Below the pieces are notes generated by a model. The model worked only from the letters and a program-made list of their open reading frames with translations. It did not search any database and was not told where the DNA came from. Below are positions 53,601 to 62,129 of a stretch of 64,000 nucleotides of DNA, in pieces. The stretch lies in contig CASIAW010000008.1 in NCBI GenBank assembly GCA_949372875.1, positions 1 to 64,000 on the forward strand, read 5' to 3'. The stretch is from Candidatus Poseidoniaceae archaeon (GTDB taxonomy: Archaea; Thermoplasmatota; Poseidoniia; Poseidoniales; Poseidoniaceae). The position numbers were made by a program, and so were the translations under genes. Position 1 is the first letter of the stretch. Every line of letters starts with the position of its first letter.

Positions 53601-54031
53601 ACTTGTTGGATAAAATTTTCAATGAAAAAACTCTCACTGCACTCGCAAATGAAGTTCTTGAGGATTACAATACTTGGCGGCCACTTGACCTTGAAATTGA
53701 GTCTGAGGCAAACTCGAGTGAAATCAAGGAATCGATTGAAACATTCCTTCTTGATTATTCTGATATTTATGAGGAAATAACGGCCATGAAGCGAACTCGT
53801 GGGGAACCTGCTCGAACCGTTCTCAATGGTAGAGACATCTACCCAGAATCTCCTGATCGCACTTTGATGAGTATTGCTGCTCAACTGGCTACTCAATCTC
53901 TGCAAGACCTTGGAACAGTTCTTATCGCCACACGAGACGGTGATTTCACGCTCGTAGCACGAGCATTTGAAGAACAATTTGGCTTTGGAATTGCCAAGAA
54001 CAGCCGTTCATTGAATGCGTGGCTCAAGTGA
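50627..54031 (+). CDS. PIN-domain ribonuclease-like protein with RGG patch and long helical array
   Basis: The protein has 1134 residues from ATG 50627 (GAGAGGGGGG upstream; TTG 50585 is in frame). Near residue 65 there is an acidic stretch, then R-R-R-Q-S-G-G-R-G-R-N-R-R-G-G-R-G, an RGG-like RNA-binding patch. Residues about 90-890 are alpha-helical with TPR-like pairs. The C-terminal domain (about 905-1134) is PIN: I-I-D-T-N-I-L-V-D (D913), V-K-Q-E-L-I (E969), P-D-R-T-L-M (D1077) and A-T-R-D-G-D-F (D1104, D1106), with a longer than usual insertion in the middle. All catalytic acids are kept. It is too large to be a toxin of a VapBC pair, and no antitoxin lies beside it. A role in RNA cleavage or rRNA maturation is an inference. 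Confidence 0.75.
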   Translation: MQETHMASCLEVAFKTNASKPRRQSIVVKTADWQLLEKPWRPILLLALAETELPAADEDENDSTPRRRQSGGRGRNRRGGRGSSGPMDLLPSAPEMLQPSDYSPAYRLATLLIHKLLNKDEWEEEWETTEKSLRETCLEKGVHPVWIQLAQHTALLGQFAAFPKAKVSKAKAGKKVKLNVAFINPFVSEDLILAIEEISPSVTDAASQVALRNIISQLSSGRQLQPAEVLLKLEGQASALSALLALASNQDPTEPLVRLKEVDADLSEQLTDLHALQQGQVSNWKKSRTAKGDHSLAAARRLLAWQNPPGEAAKLSSKQLSEGLELLREHTTNSVQIEKIMWWRLNALHKEGKPEETIELLTSLKLDHNTELSSLVPLLSDLSGEIIDQWLMEQIPVLDDGALVALIQMKSLPLQIRSLAAKNISHESSEAWESVFPLLIDIYTQSMELNLLAQMITSNDIVPLSHPYETLLVSHLLDAGSDNELWMKVRNARRTALSEVHSMDAPDSFSSTSEALLMLFEGENIEDERLTTVLDKQGLLAFGPVRQALRDGGSGIASSTHLSKLEQSIASADLTVMERVLFNVVISTLRLNHVGLMLQHGNSDDENIETLNTLLGKEMIPTGMIHSVRHLVLEHDIGLPSLVRWYQTNDALSPWHTLARAAVYASKKEELNAARDYRKAGDHEEFDYEHSLMLYRKALIHLAFAEQWREAVELLDAQPALKSAITQRFQLYLRVSYTARSKDTNSATRLLKDFVKRTKMETEENEEGEMVEVMRVYHAEDDLDMLKTYPHEHPRPLPTDPFCGRVTAATNSLLKSRRRQKNTFDTRFNQLMQYGSPSTDEVYSLASEAAKVRPVDGLMFLERAQNSAHFNQNEIRSLQQAELSLFSINKSQIPNASRRYLRNLSLVPLVIIDTNILVDALIDRIAKKLHLVGEISLDLQGQGSFHKILLSKAKDKRLQLWLPNVVKQELIGIASGLNHLKSRFDDALVSPDLLDKIFNEKTLTALANEVLEDYNTWRPLDLEIESEANSSEIKESIETFLLDYSDIYEEITAMKRTRGEPARTVLNGRDIYPESPDRTLMSIAAQLATQSLQDLGTVLIATRDGDFTLVARAFEEQFGFGIAKNSRSLNAWLK

Positions 54032-54033
54032 AC

Positions 54034-55281
54034 TCACATGTGTGCAATCATAGCATCGCCAAAGGCGCTGCATGAGAGAAGAGTTGCATCATCCATCAAC
54101 CGTTCAAAGTCATAGGTAACAGTTTTCGCAGAAATAGCGCCTTCCATACCTTTGACAATCAAATCTGCTGCTTCAATCCAGCCCATGTGGCGTAGCATCA
54201 TTTCTGCTGAGAGAATCAGGGAGCCTGGATTGACCTTGTTTTGTCCCGTATATTTTGGAGCAGTTCCGTGTGTTGCTTCGAAGATTGAAATGCCAGTATC
54301 ATAGTTGATGTTCGCGCCTGGTGCTATTCCTATCCCCCCGACCTGAGCAGCTAATGCGTCTGAAATGTAATCACCATTGAGGTTCATTGTAGTCAATACA
54401 GAGTATTCCGCTGGGCGGGTAATGATTTGCTGGAGCATTGCATCAGCAATGACGTCTTTAACGAGAATTGTTTTTCCAGTTTTTGGGTTTTCAAAAGTGC
54501 ACCATGGTCCACCATCAAGTTCAACAGCTCCAAACTCATCCTTGGCCAATGAATAGCCCCAATCTCGGAATCCACCTTCAGTGAACTTCATGATATTGCC
54601 CTTGTGAACAAGAGTAACGCTCTCTTTGTCGTTGTCAATAGCATATTGGTATGCAGCACGAACAATTCGCGCAGTACCTTCTTGTGAAATTGGCTTGATG
54701 CCAATACCGGAGGTGTTTGGGAATCGAATTTTGTCAACACCCATTTCATTTTGCAGGAAGTCAATGAGTTTCTTAACCCCTTCACTGCCAGCTTCCCATT
54801 CAATACCAGCGTAAACGTCTTCGCTGTTTTCTCGGAAAATAATCATGTCAACATCGCCGGGAGACTTGACTGGTGAGGGCGTTCCGTCATACCAGCGAAC
54901 AGGGCGAACACATGCATACAAGTCGAGTTTCTGTCTCAATGCAACATTCAGTGATCGAATTCCCCCGCCAACGGGCGTAGTCAAAGGTCCTTTAATGGAG
55001 ACTAACCCGTTGCGCATAGCATCCAGTGTTGCCTGTGGCAACCATTCGCCGGTTGCATTGAAGGCTTTTTCACCAGCAAGAACTTCAGACCAGACGATGT
55101 GCTTTTCTCCACTGTATGATTTGGATACAGCAGCATCAACGACCTTCATCATGACTGGAGAAATATCAATTCCAATACCATCGCCTTCAATGTAGTGAAT
55201 AATTGGGTCGTTAGGGACACTTAGTTTTCCGTCGTTCATTGTTACTGGAGTTCCTGCCATTGCAATCAAACAGACCCACAT
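54034..55281 (-). CDS. icd: Isocitrate dehydrogenase (NADP)
   Basis: This citric-acid-cycle enzyme oxidises isocitrate to 2-oxoglutarate. It has I-E-G-D-G-I-G near the N-terminus, [17 protein letters not shown] (the substrate serine loop), [31 protein letters not shown], and E-A-T-H-G-T-A-P. The length of 415 residues matches the bacterial-type NADP enzyme. ATG 55281 has GAAGGGG 4 bases upstream; ATG 55260 (M-A-G-T-P-V) is also possible. Confidence 0.96.
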   Translation of the reverse strand: MWVCLIAMAGTPVTMNDGKLSVPNDPIIHYIEGDGIGIDISPVMMKVVDAAVSKSYSGEKHIVWSEVLAGEKAFNATGEWLPQATLDAMRNGLVSIKGPLTTPVGGGIRSLNVALRQKLDLYACVRPVRWYDGTPSPVKSPGDVDMIIFRENSEDVYAGIEWEAGSEGVKKLIDFLQNEMGVDKIRFPNTSGIGIKPISQEGTARIVRAAYQYAIDNDKESVTLVHKGNIMKFTEGGFRDWGYSLAKDEFGAVELDGGPWCTFENPKTGKTILVKDVIADAMLQQIITRPAEYSVLTTMNLNGDYISDALAAQVGGIGIAPGANINYDTGISIFEATHGTAPKYTGQNKVNPGSLILSAEMMLRHMGWIEAADLIVKGMEGAISAKTVTYDFERLMDDATLLSCSAFGDAMIAHM

Positions 55282-55318
55282 GCATCCCCTTCAAGAATGA
55301 ACCGCCCCACGGACCTCT

Positions 55319-55702
55319 ATGCAAGGGCGAGTAGAGTGGACCGGTGGAAACGGTCTTTTGTGCACAAATTCGAACAATCAAAGTCTCGAATTGGATTGGG
55401 AAAATGGGCCTTCGCCAATGCAAGTAACCCTTCAAATGATTGGGGCTTGTTCGTTGGTTGACGTGGTTATTGGCCTCAAAGAACGTCCATTTACCAAAGT
55501 CTGGGTTGAACTTGACAGCACACGAGCAGAATCTTCACCACGAGTTTTCAAAACTGTAGAAATGATTTACCACGTTGAAGGAGACGTTCCAGAAAAGCTC
55601 CTCGAGCGAATTGTGGAAAAAAGCCATGAGAAACTCTGTAGTGTCTCGAACATGTTCATCGATGTATCAATAACATCAAGAGTCGTTGTTCACCGAGATT
55701 AA
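55319..55702 (+). CDS. OsmC-like protein
   Basis: The protein of 127 residues follows the OsmC family: G-P-S-P-M-Q-V-T-L-Q-M-I-G-A-C-S-L-V-D-V-V (first peroxidatic-type Cys) and K-L-C-S-V-S (second Cys) near the end, with V-F-K-T-V-E-M-I-Y-H-V-E-G in between. Such proteins reduce organic hydroperoxides using two cysteines. It diverges from icd with 37 bases between. Confidence 0.85.
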   Translation: MQGRVEWTGGNGLLCTNSNNQSLELDWENGPSPMQVTLQMIGACSLVDVVIGLKERPFTKVWVELDSTRAESSPRVFKTVEMIYHVEGDVPEKLLERIVEKSHEKLCSVSNMFIDVSITSRVVVHRD

Positions 55703-55708
55703 ATCCGG

Positions 55709-56377
55709 TTATACAGAGACAACATTGACTTTAGAAAGAGCACTCATGGCTTGAACCAGTAGTTCTCTCAATGCATTGTAGAGTGGGAGCCAAGACTGTG
55801 AGAGCGTCGATGGCGGAGATACGGGCAACACTCCGTCACCGGTAGCGAGAACAGTAGCAAATGGACGAACTTGACCGGTGCCGACCATGTCAATAATCAG
55901 AGAAAGGTGGTATGCTTCTCGTTCTTTGACAATCTTTGCAGACTCGATGTTAGCGATAGCTTCAGCCGGTAAGTCAGCGAGCCAGTTTTCACCTCGTTCA
56001 GCGCGAGATTGTAGTTCGTTCTTGACCAGAACCTCAAGAAGATCAGTGATGACTTCGTTGGAAAGGGGCTGAGCGGCTTCAAGGGGCGCTGAAATGTTCA
56101 ACGAATCATTCACAGATTCCACAGTTTCAGAGGTGAGGTCGAATGCACCATCTGGCTCGTCTTCGAGTGAGAAGAGTGAGTCAGCAGAGAGGGTTGACTC
56201 TCCATCGTCTTCCATGAAAGCAGCGAGTGGGTCGTTACTGGTGGTTGATAGCGGGGCTTGAATGTTGGAATGAACAGGGGCCGCTGTAGGCTGCGCTGCG
56301 CCCAGAATTGCGAACATGTCAATTTCTTCTTCGAAGTCATTTGATGCGTTTTCATCTACAGTATCCCATGGTCCCAT
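55709..56377 (-). CDS. Unrecognised acidic protein
   Basis: The protein of 222 residues has no signal peptide or membrane helix. The first 110 residues are acidic and disordered-looking (F-E-E-E-I-D-M-F, M-E-D-D-G-E-S-T). The last 110 are more compact, with P-L-S-N-E-V-I-T-D-L-L-E-V and a hydrophobic beta-like end. I do not recognise it. Its stop is 6 bases past the OsmC stop on the other strand. The leader has the small inverted repeat TACAC-TTCC-GTGTA (56381-56394) directly before its start. Confidence 0.6.
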   Translation of the reverse strand: MGPWDTVDENASNDFEEEIDMFAILGAAQPTAAPVHSNIQAPLSTTSNDPLAAFMEDDGESTLSADSLFSLEDEPDGAFDLTSETVESVNDSLNISAPLEAAQPLSNEVITDLLEVLVKNELQSRAERGENWLADLPAEAIANIESAKIVKEREAYHLSLIIDMVGTGQVRPFATVLATGDGVLPVSPPSTLSQSWLPLYNALRELLVQAMSALSKVNVVSV

Positions 56378-56506
56378 TCTTACACTTCCGTGTAGGAATT
56401 CAACCTTCTACTACATGAAAGAATGTTTTTTTCACGTGACACATCTTGTGCACAAAAAGCCGAAATATTATCAATAAATAAGTGCATGTGATAGGGAAAA
56501 GGTCAT

Positions 56507-57154
56507 ATGAGCCCTACCATGACTTCTCGGTGGGTAAAGATGAGGTTCAGTCGCCTTTCTGGGGTTTTCCTTTTGATTTTGTTTTCATCGCTCGGCTTGA
56601 CCGTGAGCCAAAGTTTTCCCACTGGTGTTGGAGAAAGCGCCAACAATGGGTGTTTATGTCACGGGGGCGCAGCAAACTCAACTGAGACTACGATACTCGG
56701 ATTACCAACAATTTTTGAGAGTAATGAAATCTTTAATTTGACTCTTCTCGTTGAAAGTAGTGTCCAACATTCCAATGAATCGCAAGGTGGTTTCCGCCTT
56801 TTAGTAAGCGGTGGTGAGATTCAATTCGCCAATTCAAGTCAGACTCAAGAACTGGAGAACGGATGGACTCACACAGCAGAAGGAAATACTGTCCGTTCAT
56901 GGAATTTCTCTTGGACTTCACCTTCAGATAATTCAACTGCAGTCGAATTCGTTGCTTATGGCAATGCAGTGAATGGGAATGAAAATTCGATGGGGGACAA
57001 GTGGGACGGATATGGGGTCACAGTACCTGGCTCGACTTATGCTGGTGAGTTGATTCAGCCGAATGTTGATCAGTCGTATTCGCTAACAGACTACTCAATC
57101 ATACTTGCAGGATTAATTGCCATCCTCGGATTCTTTTACGTTGTCGTAAAGTAA
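56507..57154 (+). CDS. Secreted choice-of-anchor V-like protein with C-terminal membrane helix
   Basis: The protein of 215 residues has an N-terminal signal helix (L-S-G-V-F-L-L-I-L-F-S-S-L-G-L-T-V), then G-V-G-E-S-A-N-N-G-C-L-C-H-G-G, the glycine- and cysteine-containing opening of the choice-of-anchor V domain, an Ig-like body to about 185 and one C-terminal membrane helix (I-I-L-A-G-L-I-A-I-L-G-F-F). C-L-C-H has only one residue between the cysteines and so is not a normal heme c site. An A/T-rich stretch near 56467-56480 may be the promoter. A surface role of unknown kind is likely. Confidence 0.6.
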   Translation: MSPTMTSRWVKMRFSRLSGVFLLILFSSLGLTVSQSFPTGVGESANNGCLCHGGAANSTETTILGLPTIFESNEIFNLTLLVESSVQHSNESQGGFRLLVSGGEIQFANSSQTQELENGWTHTAEGNTVRSWNFSWTSPSDNSTAVEFVAYGNAVNGNENSMGDKWDGYGVTVPGSTYAGELIQPNVDQSYSLTDYSIILAGLIAILGFFYVVVK

Positions 57155-58294
57155 TCAATTGACAAACTCAATTTGTTGGTTACGCAAGGCACGCAATTGT
57201 CTGTTTTCACTGGCGCCGTGTATCTGTTCACTCTTAACGCCGGTCAAGACAAGCATGACTCGAAGTTCTTCTTCCAATTCCTCTTTGACTGCAGCTCCCC
57301 ATATGATTTGAGCATGAGGTGAAATTTTATCTTTGATAATTTTAGCGCATTGCTCGGCCTCGCCGAGTGTAAGATTCGCCCCACCTACAACGTTGATGAG
57401 CGCTCCTCTTGCATCGGATGCATCGATATCAAGCAAGGGTGAATGCAAGGCTTCCATTGTCGCAGCCTCTGCCCGACCCGGTCCAGAAGCAGCACCTAAT
57501 CCAATCATTGCCACTCCACTTCCAAAGTTGATGACAGAGCGTAAATCTTCAAAGTCAAGATTGACCATGCCGTCAATAGTCAGTAATTCTGCTACCCCAG
57601 TTATCGAGCGAACAAGTAATTCATCTCCCACTCTGAAAGCACTGGAAATCGGTAAATCCTTCACGCCTTCAATCTCTAACAGCCGTTCATTTGGAATGAC
57701 GAGAATAGTATCGCAGTGTTCTCTCAATCGCTCGAGGCCCCATTCAGCATTTTGTTTACGAAGGGCTCCTTCGGATTGGAATGGATACGTCACGACGGCG
57801 ATGGTCATGGCTCCTTGTTGCTTTGCCAGACGTGCAATTTGACCAGCAGCTCCAGTTCCAGAGCCACCACCCATTCCAGCAGTAATAATCGCCAGTTGAG
57901 TGTCATTGGTGATTCTTCGAAGAACCAATTCTGATTCAAGCGCAGCAGCTTCGCCTTTTGTCGGGTCTCCTCCAGCCCCTCTTCCTCGGGCAGTCCTTCC
58001 AATCAATATTTTTTCTTCGATTGGTGACATGAGCAATGCTTGGGCATCGGTATTGATTGCATAACCTGTGACGTAAGAGTTCTCAAACAAACCCTCTTCA
58101 GAAAGTCGACCAATCGCATTACAACCAGCTCCTCCAACGCCATAGACTCGAATTCGAGGTTGCAGTGATTCCAACAATGCTTGAAGTTCGACTTCTGTTC
58201 CTTCTCCGAGAGGTGGAGCAGTTGCCGTCGGGGTTGAAATTTCAGATTCAGTGAGTTCCAATACACGTTCAATCAAGTGTCGCATGAGCGTCAT
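57155..58294 (-). CDS. ftsZ: Cell division GTPase FtsZ
   Basis: FtsZ polymerises at mid-cell in a GTP-dependent ring. Signatures in order: [32 protein letters not shown], the tubulin G-box [11 protein letters not shown] and P-N-E-R-L-L. The length of 379 residues fits. A short N-terminal extension with S-T-P-T-A-T-A-P-P precedes the domain. It follows radA on the same strand with a 78-base gap and converges with the gene at 56507. Confidence 0.96.
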   Translation of the reverse strand: MTLMRHLIERVLELTESEISTPTATAPPLGEGTEVELQALLESLQPRIRVYGVGGAGCNAIGRLSEEGLFENSYVTGYAINTDAQALLMSPIEEKILIGRTARGRGAGGDPTKGEAAALESELVLRRITNDTQLAIITAGMGGGSGTGAAGQIARLAKQQGAMTIAVVTYPFQSEGALRKQNAEWGLERLREHCDTILVIPNERLLEIEGVKDLPISSAFRVGDELLVRSITGVAELLTIDGMVNLDFEDLRSVINFGSGVAMIGLGAASGPGRAEAATMEALHSPLLDIDASDARGALINVVGGANLTLGEAEQCAKIIKDKISPHAQIIWGAAVKEELEEELRVMLVLTGVKSEQIHGASENRQLRALRNQQIEFVN

Positions 58295-58372
58295 GCTTAC
58301 CCAAGTGACCTTGAATGTGCCGCAACCATTGAGGGCGAAACAATCGGTTTTTGGGGGGTTTTCCCTACACCA

Positions 58373-59410
58373 TCAGTCACGAAGACCTTCTTGAGTAACT
58401 TGGTAAACGCACTCCCCATCAGGCAAGTTTGGAGAATCGACCAAACGGGCAATTCGTCGTCCACCCTTTGCTTTGCGAAGGTAAAGTCTGAATGTCGAAG
58501 CGTGAGCTAGTACGTGACCACCGATTGGCTTGGTTGGGTCGCCCCACATTGCATCAGGCTTGGAGTGAACTTGGTTGGTGACCAGAACAAGCGCATTGTT
58601 GATATCAGCGAGTTGCTTCAAATCTTTCAAATGCCGATTGAGTTTTTGTTGTCGGTTAGCAAGCATTGCTCGCCCGATAAATTCAGCTCGGAAATGGCTG
58701 GTAAGAGAATCAACAATAATCATCTTGACATTGAGGCCTTTACTCATTCGCTTGATCTCATCCACTAACAGCATCTGGTGTGCAGAGTTGTATGCGCGTG
58801 CAACGTGAATTCGGCTGAGTACTTGATCGGGGTCAAGTCCGTGTCCACGTGCCATTTGTGAGATTCTTTCCGGGCGGAACGTATCTTCAGTATCGATGTA
58901 AAAGACATCGCCATCAAAGCCCCCTTCCTCACTCGGGAGGGTGCAGTTTACAGCGAGTTGATGTCCGATTTGTGTTTTACCGCTACCAAATGCGCCGTAT
59001 ACTTCGACCAGAGCTTGTGTTTCGAATCCGCCACCGAGTAAGTCGTCAATGGATTCAACTTTTGAGGAGAGTTTGAGGACTTCACGCCGACGCTCGAGAA
59101 GTGCGTCACCTGAAATAAACCCACCAATGTTTGCCATCTTCTTGGCGCCACTGATAATTTTTGTTGCCACTGCTTCACCAAGTTCTGCTTGGTCGGCAAG
59201 GTCGCCAGGGGACATAACTGCAAGTGCAAGGAGTTCATCGAATCCAGCTTCACGGAGTTTTTCAGCAGTTGCTGGGCCAACACCAGGTAAGTCTTCAATG
59301 AGGGGTTCAGGTACGTCCTCTTCAGGTGGCATCAATACAGGTGCTTCCTCCTTAGGGTCTTCATTGTTTTCAATTTCTATTTTCGCTGCTTTCTTCGATT
59401 TGGCTGCCAT
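58373..59410 (-). CDS. radA: DNA repair and recombination protein RadA
   Basis: RadA is the archaeal RecA/Rad51-type strand-exchange ATPase. An acidic N-terminal tail leads to a helix-hairpin-helix DNA-binding domain ([12 protein letters not shown], about 43-54). The ATPase core has G-A-F-G-S-G-K-T-Q (Walker A), L-V-T-N-Q-V and the Walker B strand I-I-V-D-S-L-T-S. The length of 345 residues is standard. A TTTGATATACC element at 59446-59456 on the minus strand fits a TATA box with a leader of about 15 bases. Confidence 0.96.
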   Translation of the reverse strand: MAAKSKKAAKIEIENNEDPKEEAPVLMPPEEDVPEPLIEDLPGVGPATAEKLREAGFDELLALAVMSPGDLADQAELGEAVATKIISGAKKMANIGGFISGDALLERRREVLKLSSKVESIDDLLGGGFETQALVEVYGAFGSGKTQIGHQLAVNCTLPSEEGGFDGDVFYIDTEDTFRPERISQMARGHGLDPDQVLSRIHVARAYNSAHQMLLVDEIKRMSKGLNVKMIIVDSLTSHFRAEFIGRAMLANRQQKLNRHLKDLKQLADINNALVLVTNQVHSKPDAMWGDPTKPIGGHVLAHASTFRLYLRKAKGGRRIARLVDSPNLPDGECVYQVTQEGLRD

Positions 59411-59445
59411 TTTTGTTCACTTCCAACCCCTACTGGTATGCCAAG

Positions 59446-59456
59446 GGTATATCAAA
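59446..59456 (-). promoter_or_regulatory. Candidate TATA box of radA
   Basis: On the minus strand TTTGATATACC is centred about 40 bases before ATG 59410, so initiation about 25 bases downstream gives a short leader, typical for archaea. Confidence 0.45.
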
Positions 59457-59547
59457 GGCAGAAAGAGGGCGCGGCTTCTCAAATGAGAGAGGGGGATTCT
59501 CTTGGTATCCTTGAAAGGGGCACTGCGAGGTATCTTTTCACTTTAAG

Positions 59548-59592
59548 TTCACTTTTTGTAAAACGGAAAGTGAAGATTTGTTGCTACAAATC
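59548..59592 (-). terminator. Two adjacent hairpins after the lipoprotein gene
   Basis: GATTTGT-TGCT-ACAAATC (59575-59592) begins at the stop codon on the minus strand, and TTCACTTT with AAAGTGAA (59548-59555 and 59567-59574, 11-base loop) follows. Both stems are perfect. They lie between the lipoprotein and radA genes and probably end the lipoprotein transcript or protect its 3' end. Confidence 0.45.
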
Positions 59593-60415
59593 AATCTTCA
59601 GGAGGCGCCGCAGCCATTGGATTTGGAGTACTTTCTTCCTCCTCATATGCGACGATGACGGTGTGGTCGACATCAACCCGCTCCTCACCAGTTCCCTCCG
59701 CCGAGATGTCAACTTCGAGTTTCCAAGTACCTGCTTCGATGAAGTTCTGGTTGTGCAACCAGTTTGCATCTTGTCCATCACCAACTTGTTCTGGAGGCGA
59801 CTCTGCTGCGATGACTTCGGTTGAGTTGAGCAGCCTCCACGTCACCGTTACAGATTGCCCACCTGTTCCGAAGAAATTCGGATTGTTTGTGACTGTTGAA
59901 TCAATTTTTATTTGGTTCGGTGCAGCACAATCACAATCTGGCGTTGTTTCGATGTTCATCGTGTTGGGGTTTGCAGTGTTCGTTTCGGTCCATGTGATTT
60001 GCTTATCTATTCGAATTGTGATGTTTTCGTAAATCTCGTTACCTTGGTCGTCTACTGCTCCAATAGCGGCATCAAATAATCCATGGGTGAGGTATGTGTA
60101 ACTGATTTCACCGTTTTCCGCTGCGGTATTTTCTATCATGCTGGAGCCATCACCCGGAATAAAGTAGAACGTAGCCATTTCACCAGCACTCGACTTTGTG
60201 TAGGAGAAATCAAACATGACATCAACGCCATTTTCAGAGACCTGTTGGTTGTTTTGAACGACTTCTTCGATGGTTCCCGATGTCGTCTCATAGTAAACGA
60301 CTAGATCAATAGCACTGCTTTGCCCTTCATCTTCCCCATCTGCGATGCAGCCTGCAAAAGCGGCACAAAAAAGCATGACACACATGAATGTCGGTATGGT
60401 CAAGTGGGCTCGCAT
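59591..60415 (-). CDS. Secreted lipoprotein-like protein with Ig-like domains
   Basis: The N-terminus M-R-A-H-L-T-I-P-T-F-M-C-V-M-L-F ends in A-F-A-G-C, a lipobox-like cleavage site, so the mature protein probably starts at that Cys with a lipid anchor. The remaining 250 residues are acidic beta-sandwich sequence with a PKD-like strand (Y-T-Y-L-T-H-G-L-F-D-A), a C-D-C pair and a second Ig-like half. The end is Pro/Glu/Ala-rich. No enzymatic signature is seen; it may bind a solute or another surface protein. Confidence 0.65.
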   Translation of the reverse strand: MRAHLTIPTFMCVMLFCAAFAGCIADGEDEGQSSAIDLVVYYETTSGTIEEVVQNNQQVSENGVDVMFDFSYTKSSAGEMATFYFIPGDGSSMIENTAAENGEISYTYLTHGLFDAAIGAVDDQGNEIYENITIRIDKQITWTETNTANPNTMNIETTPDCDCAAPNQIKIDSTVTNNPNFFGTGGQSVTVTWRLLNSTEVIAAESPPEQVGDGQDANWLHNQNFIEAGTWKLEVDISAEGTGEERVDVDHTVIVAYEEEESTPNPMAAAPPED

Positions 60416-60511
60416 GTGTCAAGACAAGCACTCCTTCTTCATCAATCCAGTGCCGTTAAACACTCTTTTATCTTCAAAACGGTGAAAAAACACTCTCAAG
60501 AGTTCGTCGCA

Positions 60512-60524
60512 GCACCATCGGTGC
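60512..60524. promoter_or_regulatory. Small hairpin upstream of the initiator tRNA
   Basis: GCACC-ATC-GGTGC is a perfect 5-base-pair inverted repeat 33 bases before the tRNA start. It lies in the 142-base gap that also must hold the promoters of the tRNA (plus) and lipoprotein (minus); a T-rich CTTTTATC lies at 60463-60470. Confidence 0.3.
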
Positions 60525-60557
60525 ATTGAAGAGTGGGATGAGTTCAGCCAAGGACAT

Positions 60558-60635
60558 AACGAGGTGGGGTAGTCTGGATATCCCGTCGGGCTCATAACCC
60601 GGAGATCGATGGTTCAAATCCATCTCTCGTTACCA
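60558..60635 (+). tRNA. Initiator tRNA-Met (CAT)
   Basis: The clover-leaf folds by eye: acceptor AACGAGG with TCTCGTT, discriminator A60632 followed by an encoded CCA, D arm GGG...CCC, anticodon stem TCGGG/CCCGG with loop CTCATAA, and T arm GATGG-TTCAAAT-CCATC. The A1:U72 pair and three consecutive G:C pairs (GGG/CCC) next to the anticodon loop are hallmarks of initiator tRNA. No intron is seen. It lies 3 bases from the stop of the next gene on the other strand. Confidence 0.95.
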
Positions 60636-60638
60636 AGC

Positions 60639-61388
60639 TCAATACTCATAGTAGTCATGCTGTGGTTTTAGCAGGTCCATTGCAGCCTCAAGTCGAGCGT
60701 TTGCAGCAGCCTCTCCGCGCTCAATGGCTCCCATTTCTTCCGAGATCCGTGTGATTTGTTGTTGACAGAGATTTGCTATTCCGATGTTTGATTCAACCGC
60801 TGATTGTAAAACGGTACGAACCTCAAGTGCTTCGACTTCTGGTAGATTCAGTGGTTGTAATAAAAACCGGCCATTGTAAAGAATTACGGGGCCTGCTGCT
60901 TGAACGGCTGATGTAAATCGAGTGACCAGTTTCTTGTCAAATCCAAGCAGTTGACATGCCTCCATTGCATTCGCTACATGACCGGGAGCGAGTCTTTCAC
61001 ACGCAGCAAAAGATTTTTTTGCCGCCCGAATTTTGCCTGCTTTAGCAAAGATTTTACCAGCTCGTCGATAATCTTCAGCAGGTGGTGTCATCTTTGCAAG
61101 TAATTCCGGTGCACCGGATTTGAGCATCCGAATCATTTTCTTCCGCTCCCGATGGAGAATTTTGACACTTCCAACCGCGCGCTTCGATTTGTCACGTGCA
61201 AAAAAAACGTCACAAAGAATACGTAAGCCTTTTACCAGCATGATTTGTGAATCTGCATTTCGTTTTTTTTGCGCCAAAAACATCTCGGTAAACTGGGTTG
61301 CCATAACCTCAGACATCTCCATTCTCCCGTCCTCGATATACCGCTCCAATTGGAGCAGCGTTTGAGCAGGATCATTCATTCCAAACAT
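60639..61388 (-). CDS. Unrecognised helical protein
   Basis: The protein of 249 residues is soluble and almost entirely helical. A basic middle region (R-E-R-K-K-M-I-R-M-L-K-S) is followed by TPR-like helices (Y-R-R-A-G-K-I-F-A-K-A-G-K-I-R-A-A-K-K) and a final coiled stretch. No named family is recognised. Its basic character would allow RNA or DNA binding, but no motif proves it. Confidence 0.6.
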   Translation of the reverse strand: MFGMNDPAQTLLQLERYIEDGRMEMSEVMATQFTEMFLAQKKRNADSQIMLVKGLRILCDVFFARDKSKRAVGSVKILHRERKKMIRMLKSGAPELLAKMTPPAEDYRRAGKIFAKAGKIRAAKKSFAACERLAPGHVANAMEACQLLGFDKKLVTRFTSAVQAAGPVILYNGRFLLQPLNLPEVEALEVRTVLQSAVESNIGIANLCQQQITRISEEMGAIERGEAAANARLEAAMDLLKPQHDYYEY

Positions 61389-61526
61389 GGCGACAAGTGA
61401 TGCAGAGGGGCTTGCCCTATGATGCCTTTGTTTCTTCCCACCCGTAACCGTTCATTCTCTTTTAGAAACAGTGTCCTCTTCTTTTTCTAGCCTTGGCGTT
61501 TAATTGGCTGAGGCCTTGGGAAGGGT

Positions 61527-62060
61527 ATGGCACGTCACGTTACTATCGCGGTTACAGGCACTCCTGGCACTGGAAAAACAGCTCTTTGTAAGGCCTTGAG
61601 TGGTTCTTATCACGTACTTACTTTGCAAGATTTAGCGGAGCAACATGAGTGCATAGGGGACATCGATAGTGCGGATGACTCAGCGCCTGTGGACATTCAC
61701 CTCTTGTCTGAAAAATGGCAATATGAAGGAAAAGAAACTTGTTTCATCGATGGCCACCTTTCCCACTTTCTGGATGTCGATGCAATCGTCGTACTGCGTT
61801 GCAATCCTTCCGAATTGGAAAAACGTTTAGCGAGCCGTGATTATTCTCCTGCAAAAGTTTCTGCTAATGTGGAGTGGGAGCTCATCGCTGGCACTTGGTC
61901 CGAACTTCTTGAATTTGAAATATCTGTGCCAGTTTTAGAACTGGACAGTACTTCGATGCCTGTCAAAGAACTTCAAACCCAAGTAGAATCTTGGGTTGAA
62001 AACAAATCCCCATCATTATCGCTCGAGGAATTGAGTTCGCAAGCGATTGACTGGATGTAA
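61527..62060 (+). CDS. AK6/Fap7-type adenylate kinase
   Basis: The protein of 177 residues begins with V-T-G-T-P-G-T-G-K-T-A-L-C, the P-loop form typical of AK6 (hCINAP/Fap7), and continues with F-I-D-G-H-L-S-H-F and V-L-R-C-N-P-S-E-L-E-K-R-L, with a lid R-D-Y. In eukaryotes and archaea this enzyme is an adenylate kinase/ATPase needed for small-subunit rRNA maturation. GGGAAGGG lies just before ATG 61527. Confidence 0.9.
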   Translation: MARHVTIAVTGTPGTGKTALCKALSGSYHVLTLQDLAEQHECIGDIDSADDSAPVDIHLLSEKWQYEGKETCFIDGHLSHFLDVDAIVVLRCNPSELEKRLASRDYSPAKVSANVEWELIAGTWSELLEFEISVPVLELDSTSMPVKELQTQVESWVENKSPSLSLEELSSQAIDWM

Positions 62061-62129
62061 GTCTACATTTTTCTTCTCTTTGCACCGCAACAACAAACAC
62101 CCCTCGGCTACGGCGAGAGAGTGAGAATC

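Noticed and set aside
50627-54031. PIN protein as toxin of a toxin-antitoxin pair
   Set aside because: It is far too long, and no small antitoxin gene lies next to it.
56640-56675. Cytochrome c heme site in the anchor-V-like protein
   Set aside because: The motif is C-x-C-H, not C-x-x-C-H, and there is no cytochrome context.
59411-59590. Possible small plus-strand gene starting near 59438
   Set aside because: It would run antisense into the lipoprotein gene, has basic low-quality composition and crosses the two hairpins.
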